NCBI RefSeq assembly: GCF_033568475.1
Contig: NC_133123.1
Coordinates: 153,341,753-153,405,752, forward strand
Source: Henckelia pumila
Lineage: Eukaryota; Streptophyta; Magnoliopsida; Lamiales; Gesneriaceae
DNA length: 64,000 nucleotides
Direction of reading: 5' to 3'
Shown here: piece after piece, positions 57,652 to 64,000 of the stretch
How positions within the stretch are numbered: the stretch's first letter is position 1
Layout of the letters: the number at the start of each line of letters is the position of its first letter
Made by a program: the position numbers and the translations under genes
The notes under the pieces: generated by a model
Database searches by the model: none
What the model was told of the DNA's origin: nothing
The model's input: only the letters and a program-made list of their open reading frames with translations

Positions 57652-59735
57652 AAACGAATATATGGATTCAATTCATTAATTAATAGCATCTCATTCTTTC
57701 CTTGGTAGTTAATATCTCATTAATCATGAGAGACTAATTTTTTTTTTTTTTTTGGTTGCCTCCTCATTGTCGAAACACCAAGGTCGTTTTTTTTGGAATC
57801 CAACTTCTCAACTATGGTCAAGAGTTTACTTACTCCACCAACTTGGACACCCCTAAATCATTTCTTTGTTTCTTCTTGTTCCGAAAAAAAAAAAAAGTAA
57901 ATTGGTCCACACGTTTTTCTTTTAGTTCCGGAACTAATCAAATGTGGGAATCGGACCTTTAACTTTGATCTGTTGACTATTTTGGTTTTTTTTTTATTTT
58001 ATTGTCTAATTTTAACTATAAATTTTGATTAAACCGTAAAATCCAATAAAATGACAACAAATTTTAAGAATTTAAATTTGATGAGAAATAATCTCTGTGA
58101 AATGTTATATAGAATTCCATTAAATAAAACGAAATCATAAAATTTTCATTTTAAAAAAGGCAAACTAAGAAAAAGGCTAGGGATGATGAACGCAAAATAA
58201 TATAGGACAAATTTCCCAAATTTTTATTATATGATCGAGTTTTATAGCCTAGTAAGCGTTTTCCTATTAAAACTGGATACTTAAATTAAAATATGATCAA
58301 AAGAGCTAGCATTTAAAAGTTAACGAACAAATACCTAAATCTGACTAGTTAGGCCATCTTCAACCCATATCCTCTATTTTTCATCCTCTATCCTCTAAAA
58401 TAGAGATTTGTGTTTCTATTTTCCAAAACCTTCTCCAACCCATATCCTCTATATATTACCAAATACTCCTTTTTAATATTTTTTTTATTTTACAACACAC
58501 ACATATATAATTTAATAATTATATAATATATCTTTAATATAAGTCGACAATAAATGTTTGTAATAAATTGTGTTTTTAATAAAATATTTGTACTAAAATA
58601 TGTTGTGTTTTTTTTATCATTACTTTGTTCATTATTTTCATTAGTGTTTTTTATAAATATTAAAATAAAAATTAATTTATGAAAAAATATAAAAAAAATT
58701 CAAATTAATTTTATCATAATTAAATAAATGAAACACTAAAATAATTACAAAAATTTTAAAAAATAAAATGCAAAAAAATAATAAACAAATTACATGCAAG
58801 AACTTATATATATATATATGGAGGATGACATTTTCGTAATTAATGTCATCGTCCATATAAATCTTCATATAAATGGGGAGGATCACTGTAGCACTCTCCA
58901 TTTTGGAGAGTGCTTTTAGAGGAGGGTTGGAGAGCTAACCCTCTATAATAGGGGAATTCTCTACAAAACTAAAATGGTTTTTTTTCCCTCTTCTTCACTC
59001 TCAGGTTCCTTCCTTTTTATTTTTGATTTCTTTCTCCGTATTGAAGGGTAGAAAACAAGGACGTAACTAAGAATTTATGCTTAGTAGGGATAATTTTACT
59101 TTGAAAAAAAATCATTGATCCAAAAAGTCAGACCCCTAGTATTATGCTTATCTGATCTAATTTTAATATTTACTTTTAATTATATATATTATTTTCATAA
59201 TATATATATAGTATAATTTTTAAAATTTAATTCATGTCATATTATAACTGATATATTGTTCAAATAATTTATATGAATATTTGTCTATTTTATGCATTTA
59301 AACATCAAGAAAATTATATTGTGAATACATAATTAATTTGCTTGATATATATTCATATTAGAATGACTAAATAACATTAATATAATATTATATTTAATTT
59401 TATGTATATTAGTTTTCATTCATCACATAATTTAAATTGTTTAGCCTATTTAAATTTGCCACTATTCGACTCAAAAAATAAACATGTGGACTGAATTAAA
59501 TTATATTGAGGCTTTTCATCTTAATTTAATCATCATCCTCATTAGTATTTTTATGTTTCCTTAATCTTGAACGGATAGGTTGCATTGATGTGTTTGTCTT
59601 GTTGTGATAACGCTTCCAATTTTTCCAATTGTATGTTTTCACTCATTTATATGCGTCATATATATACCTCCAAAATTTTCTTTAATTAATCTTTATTAAG
59701 TTTAAATTTAATCATTTCTACAACCACTATTGCAG
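57652..59735. other. NLR 3' flank, possible intron, with an AT-rich MITE-like insertion
   Basis: Mostly homologous to the DNA after the NLR pseudogene. About 58343-58945 is extra. It starts TTAGGCCATCTTCAACCC and ends GGGTTGGAGAGCTAA, imperfect inverted ends, and contains a short hairpin (CACTCTCCATTTTGGAGAGTG at 58893-58913). It is probably a Harbinger-like MITE, family uncertain. If the splice suggested at 57639/59736 is used, this whole stretch is an intron. Confidence 0.55.
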
Positions 59736-59765
59736 GTGAACATAGTGGATGATGCAATGGTTTGA
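59736..59765 (+). other. Possible second exon of the NLR gene
   Basis: CAG|GTTAGT at 57639/57640 is a good donor, and CTATTGCAG|GTGAAC at 59735/59736 is a good acceptor. Splicing keeps the frame and replaces the last codons (VSF) by VNIVDDAMV and a TGA at 59763-59765. This is inference only; the unspliced stop at 57649 is equally plausible. Confidence 0.3.
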
Positions 59766-59997
59766 CTTTGATAGAGCAATTGAAATGACAACTCGTGGTA
59801 TGCAAGCTCCAATGTTTATTTGATGTCTCTGTGTTGGAAACAATCCATTTTCTCTATTAAAATGTCATTTCTTTGAGAGTTGTTAAGTTGGTTTTCATGT
59901 AGAAGACACTCTACATAATATTTGGATCAGCAGCTACCCAAACTGAAGACAATGGGTTGCTATACATTGTTGTTTTCATGCAAATTGATCCTTTTTT

Positions 59998-60425
59998 TTT
60001 TGGGAAAATGCATATACTACCCTTGTGAAATCCCGGGTTTCCTGATAACCCCCTATGAAAGTTTTTAAGCTAATAATTCCTTGTGATTCTAGATATGTAT
60101 CATGCACACCCTTTTCAGCTAAAAATAACGAAAAAATGACGAAATTACCCCTGCTTAAAAAAATGAAAATATTAATATAAAATTATTATATATAAGTTTC
60201 ATAGTTATTTAAATAAATTTTTTTATTTTATTCAATTAAATGTAAATTTATAAAAAAATTAACTTAATCATTTTTTAAGTAGGGGTATTTTCGTCATTTT
60301 TTAATTGTAAATGTTTGTTTGCTACATATCTAAAATCACATGTGGTTATTAGCTTAAAAAACTTTCATACGGGGTTATCAGCAAACCCAGTATTTCACAA
60401 GGGTAATATATGCAATTTCCCCTTT
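59998..60425. mobile_element. Foldback MITE (~425 bp) with long inverted ends
   Basis: Left arm GGGAAAATGCATATACTACC...CTTGTGAAAT...GGGTTATCAGG-type sequence is mirrored at the right by ...GGGGTTATCAGCAAACCCAG, ATTTCACAAGGGTAATATATG, CAATTTCCCC. The arms pair over roughly 150 bp around an AT-rich centre that also has mirrored CGAAATTACCCCTGCTTAAA / TTAAGTAGGGGTATTTTCGTC. It is absent from the first NLR unit at the equivalent place (about 53110). Confidence 0.85.
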
Positions 60426-61670
60426 TTTTTCTTTTTTTTTTTTGCCACATGAAAATGAAGTTATGGTTCCTTGCATTTTGGCTACACAAAATATATGTCA
60501 AGCAATTCCATAAAAGTAGGCCTTGGAATGAACGTGAATGGAGCTCCTAGCTTGGAGGGTCTTGGTAATGTTTTTGTTTCTTTTCACTTCTCTGTTTCTT
60601 ATACTTGGTATCGATTCTTGTTTGTCGAATAAGCCTATTGCATGTCTTTAATTTAACCTTCTCTTTTATATATGTACTTAGTACAACACTTTTGATAGTT
60701 CCTGATTCTTATTTGGATTGCTTTTATTTAATAATTTTCTTATCATCTTGGATTTGGTTCTCTGTTGTTTGTCTTGTGTCTCAATTTAGTTCCTAATATT
60801 TTTCTTGTGTCAAAAATGTCTTCAGTCATTCAAAATGATGCCCAATAATTTGGTCATCCAAACTATAATATCTTCAAAATTTTCCAGAGGTATTATAATT
60901 TATATATAAATACACATACTGGGTCATGAAAAATTGAGATTTATATCGAAACATGAGCATACTAAATTAGATTGAATTATAATAAAAAGAAACAAATATA
61001 TAAGGTTTATATTTTCAAATGCAATGCAAGAATTTACAGATTAGCTAAAGAGCAATAAAAGAAAGCTATCAAATTTACAAACACAATTAATAGTCAGACA
61101 AAATAAACCCATATATCCAAATGTGAGTCCAAAGTTTAAATTGGTGTTGCAAGAAGCACGATGGTATTTGAGCTTTTAACTTCAATTCGATTATGTTACT
61201 TAAATAATTGGTGTTGGATATATAGATTCCATAGACTTATTTTTGGAAATCTAGGTGAGATATTTGGTGAGTAAGGTAATTAATGAGATATAATCATCCA
61301 ATTGTATATTCTATCATTTATATTTACTATAAATAATGTTCATGTGTTGTACATGAGAAACTTATATACTGGTAATTAATTAGAATTCGAAACATAACTC
61401 AACAAATCAAAAGATAATAATGATGACATAGTATTATAAATTTTGACAACAATACCCGTGCGTTGTACTTGTGTCAATTCTTGTACGGATTCTAATATTT
61501 TGAAATCAAATTTATTGTGTAATATTATTATATATTTCACTTTTATTAAAAAGGAATTAGTATTTCATCGGTATGATACACAACGTGTTATTTTTATATA
61601 ATTAATATTAAAAATTAGTGTGCAAGATAGTTTTTGAATAAATAATTAAAATATAAATAAATTAAATTGA
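60426..61670. other. End of NLR duplication unit 2 and AT-rich intergenic DNA
   Basis: The unit-2 flank (TTCCTTGCATTTTGGCTAC, TTGCATGTCTTTAATTTAACC) ends at about 60700. Beyond that I see AT-rich sequence without a gene. Confidence 0.6.
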
Positions 61671-61677
61671 TTATATA

Positions 61678-61940
61678 CGAGAGGTTCGCGAAACTTTTAA
61701 CAACACTTGGATAATGAAAGCTAGTGTGCTCCTACATACACCACACGTGTATTTATATTTGATGTCTTGGCTGAACTTTTCTTTTTATCATGTCAGATGA
61801 TCTGACACAGTTAGCACACGAGAGGTTCGCGAAAGCATGCATCATAGTAATCAATGAAACTATTTCAACTAATATCTTTAACAACACTTGGATAATGGAA
61901 GCTAGTGTGCTCCTACATACACCACACGTGTATTTTAACA
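61678..61940. repeat. Direct repeat, ~90-130 bp unit x2
   Basis: GAGAGGTTCGCGAAA ... TAACAACACTTGGATAATG ... GAAGCTAGTGTGCTCCTACATACACC... occurs at 61678-61755 and 61820-61935. The first copy lacks about 52 bp present in the second between GCGAAA and TTTAACAAC. The second copy falls in a short open frame (61790-62146) with no recognisable product. Confidence 0.88.
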
Positions 61941-64000
61941 GTTTTTTTTTTTTTTTTTCTAAAAATGATATGCAAAAACATCTGTCAACGGGTGTTTGTC
62001 GTTTTATCAAAAAACAATTATTATATCAAAAAACTTTCATTCTAATAATTGTACTCCTCACAATCAATGAAAATCAAACTTTTAACTTTGTATTTGATTT
62101 CAATTGTAAGATTGAAAGTTTGTCTAAAAATTATAATTTTTGGTAAATTGCAACTCAAATATTTTAAATTGCACAACAGATCAAGTTCTATGTTTCGATT
62201 ATTCTATCCAACAAAGATAATTATTACATCTAATATATAAGGTTTCACTATTCATTGCTTTTATATAGAAAGATGTAGGGTTGGGATTGAGTCGAGACCC
62301 GTCCAGTAATCCCTTACTCAATTTCCGTTCTGATAAAAAAATGAGATTTTTTTTCTCCAGATCCCACACCCAAAAATTATCGGGACCCAAATGTTTGGTA
62401 TTCCGTCGGATAGGGAGAAGGTAATCCAAATTTTTTTTTTTAAAAAAAATCTATGAAGTATTTCAAACAACTACTTAGTACATCACAAATATCAAAAGCA
62501 CCCCTTGAGTATCATATTAAAGTTTCTCCCATTAAAATGTTCCAAAGCGAAGAAAAAATTACAAAAAAAAATAATATAAGGAGAAAAAACCGAGTAGTGG
62601 AGACATAACAAGATCTCAAAAAATAAAAAAATGAAACCAAAATAGAAGGAATGTCATTAATCAAAATTAATTTTGTTCCTCTAGACATCTAGCAAGTCAT
62701 CATTTAATTAGATAATTATAAATGTGAATTAATTTAATTATTAATTTAATATTTTAAATACTACACAAAAATAAAATGTCATTTTATTATTATACTATTC
62801 GATCGTTTAAACAATAAACAATTATGAGAGTTAAGTCTATATGGGTTGAAACACAATAATATTTAGTTCAATCTATTAATAAAATTATTAATAAAATATA
62901 TTATTATATTATTTCGAGATGAGTTGAAAATTTCGTCTTGATAATGTTTTATTCTCTATCTTTCTTTCGATATCAATTGGAATGAAAAAAATTACGAAAA
63001 TTCGGGTCATGAAAATGTCGCGTGAGAATTTTTTCGAATGGAAATGAGATGAGATTCAAGTAAAGTCGAGATTTCGGGAATTTTTTCCCAGAAAAATGTA
63101 CATACAGTTCAAAATATATGTATTTCTTTAAAATAGAATAGAAAAAGACAAGATGTGAGTCCTAAACAAAATCGTTAAGATAAGATGTACAAAAGTCATT
63201 CAACAAAAAATAAATAGGGCCAATGGATCCAAATTATTATATATTCAAAACTGATGATAAATCGATTGAAAAAAAAACTGATGATAAATAACCCAATAGA
63301 AAGAAAACGGCGATCATTTTTATAAAAATATATTTTTAGTATTTTTTATTTTAGGATTTACGAAATTAATAATAATTTGTCTTATTTAGATCACACTTTA
63401 TTAGATTTCGCACACACAATTTCTTAACGCACTGTTCTGTTCACCATATTACTAATATATATATAATTTATCTCATCTTATCTCACGTTCTTCTCATCAT
63501 ATTATTTATCCATATATTAACTATTTATTTTACATCAATTAAATCATTAATTATTTATCTCATATCAATCAAATCATTGAATTCAAATTACTATATTACC
63601 CCTTATAAATAATATAAATTTTATTTTATTTATTGTTAAAAGGACAAAATAGTCATTTAACATTTTTATGTAAAATATAATCAATCAAATCAAATAAACC
63701 ATAATATATGGGATAATTACTAAATATATCTCTCTAGTTTCGCTAACGAGCCAATTATATCCCTTTTGTTTTTCGTACCCTGAAAATATCTCTTATCAAT
63801 TAAAAAGTGTCTCGAATACGTCATTGAAACTAGATAATACCTATTCTGCCCTTTATTTCCCAATTTTATTAAAATTATGCATAAGCCCATCATACTTTCG
63901 TAAGATTAATTAAAATTAAATACCTCTTTGATTACAGTGTCGTCGGGTCATACCTGCCGAGTTTTACGAAGCTCCTCACACTCAACCACGCAGTCGCAAC
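61941..64000. other. AT-rich intergenic DNA, no gene recognised
   Basis: Low-complexity AT-rich sequence with a G/C-richer patch around 62265-62420. From about 63705 a segment resembles the edge of a MITE (AAATATATCTCTCTAGTTTCGCTAACG), but its other end is outside the window or unrecognised. No reading frame is supported. Confidence 0.5.

Noticed and set aside
61790..62146. 118-codon open frame as a gene
   Set aside because: No recognisable domain, AT-rich context and a long T run inside it. Part of it is a local direct repeat.

Overview
This is eukaryotic nuclear DNA from a dicot plant. It is AT-rich with long non-coding stretches, plant LTR retrotransposons primed by tRNA-iMet or tRNA-Asp, a CACTA transposon carrying intron-containing pieces of plant genes, and a CC-NB-LRR resistance gene of the R1 (late-blight-type) class typical of asterids. 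That class suggests an asterid, possibly Lamiales; the species cannot be read from the sequence. I see no rRNA or tRNA gene and no CRISPR array.

Layout, left half (1-40.9 kb): a nest of transposable elements, for which I use letters. C is an old non-autonomous LTR element on the minus strand (LTRs 9190-10176, truncated, and 39564-40878; tRNA-Asp primer site). B is a Ty3/gypsy element on the plus strand (11505-35306, target duplication TGCCT), resembling the CRM chromovirus clade, inserted into C. Two elements then entered B. One is a 7.4-kb Pack-CACTA DNA transposon (12330-19697, target duplication TGA) in its 5' LTR. The other is A1 (21762-31339, minus strand, target duplication AGTGT), an LTR element with two 2602-bp LTRs and a decayed interior, inserted between protease and reverse transcriptase. 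Inside C there are also a tRNA-derived SINE (~35.8 kb) and a ~3-kb single LTR (F, 35901-38890). The left edge (1-1774) is a second copy of the A1/B boundary with the same AGTGT, so it is a segmental duplicate. It is joined in inverted orientation to A2 (1775-5696), a relative of A1 that keeps gag and protease. Element D (5.7-9.16 kb, minus) fills the rest.

Middle (40.9-46.4 kb): two related LTR elements in opposite orientation, E1 (minus) and E2 (plus). Only E2 keeps recognisable coding sequence, a chromodomain-like integrase tail.

Right part (46.4-64 kb): a tandem duplication of an NLR locus. The first copy (48733-50889) is a multiply broken pseudogene. The second (55057-57651) is an intact 864-codon CC-NB-LRR gene and is the only gene in the window that looks functional. 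Small MITE-like insertions and one solo LTR distinguish the two copies.

The main observations to follow up are: (1) the Pack-CACTA carrying fragments of four host genes (NAD-isocitrate dehydrogenase, a TMCO4/DUF726-like gene, an RBR E3 ligase and an RNFT1-like RING protein); (2) arrays of short palindromes in several unrelated LTR families, three of which place CpG-rich arrays upstream of a TATAAATA box; and (3) a five-hairpin array in LTR F in which stem sequences change in matched pairs.
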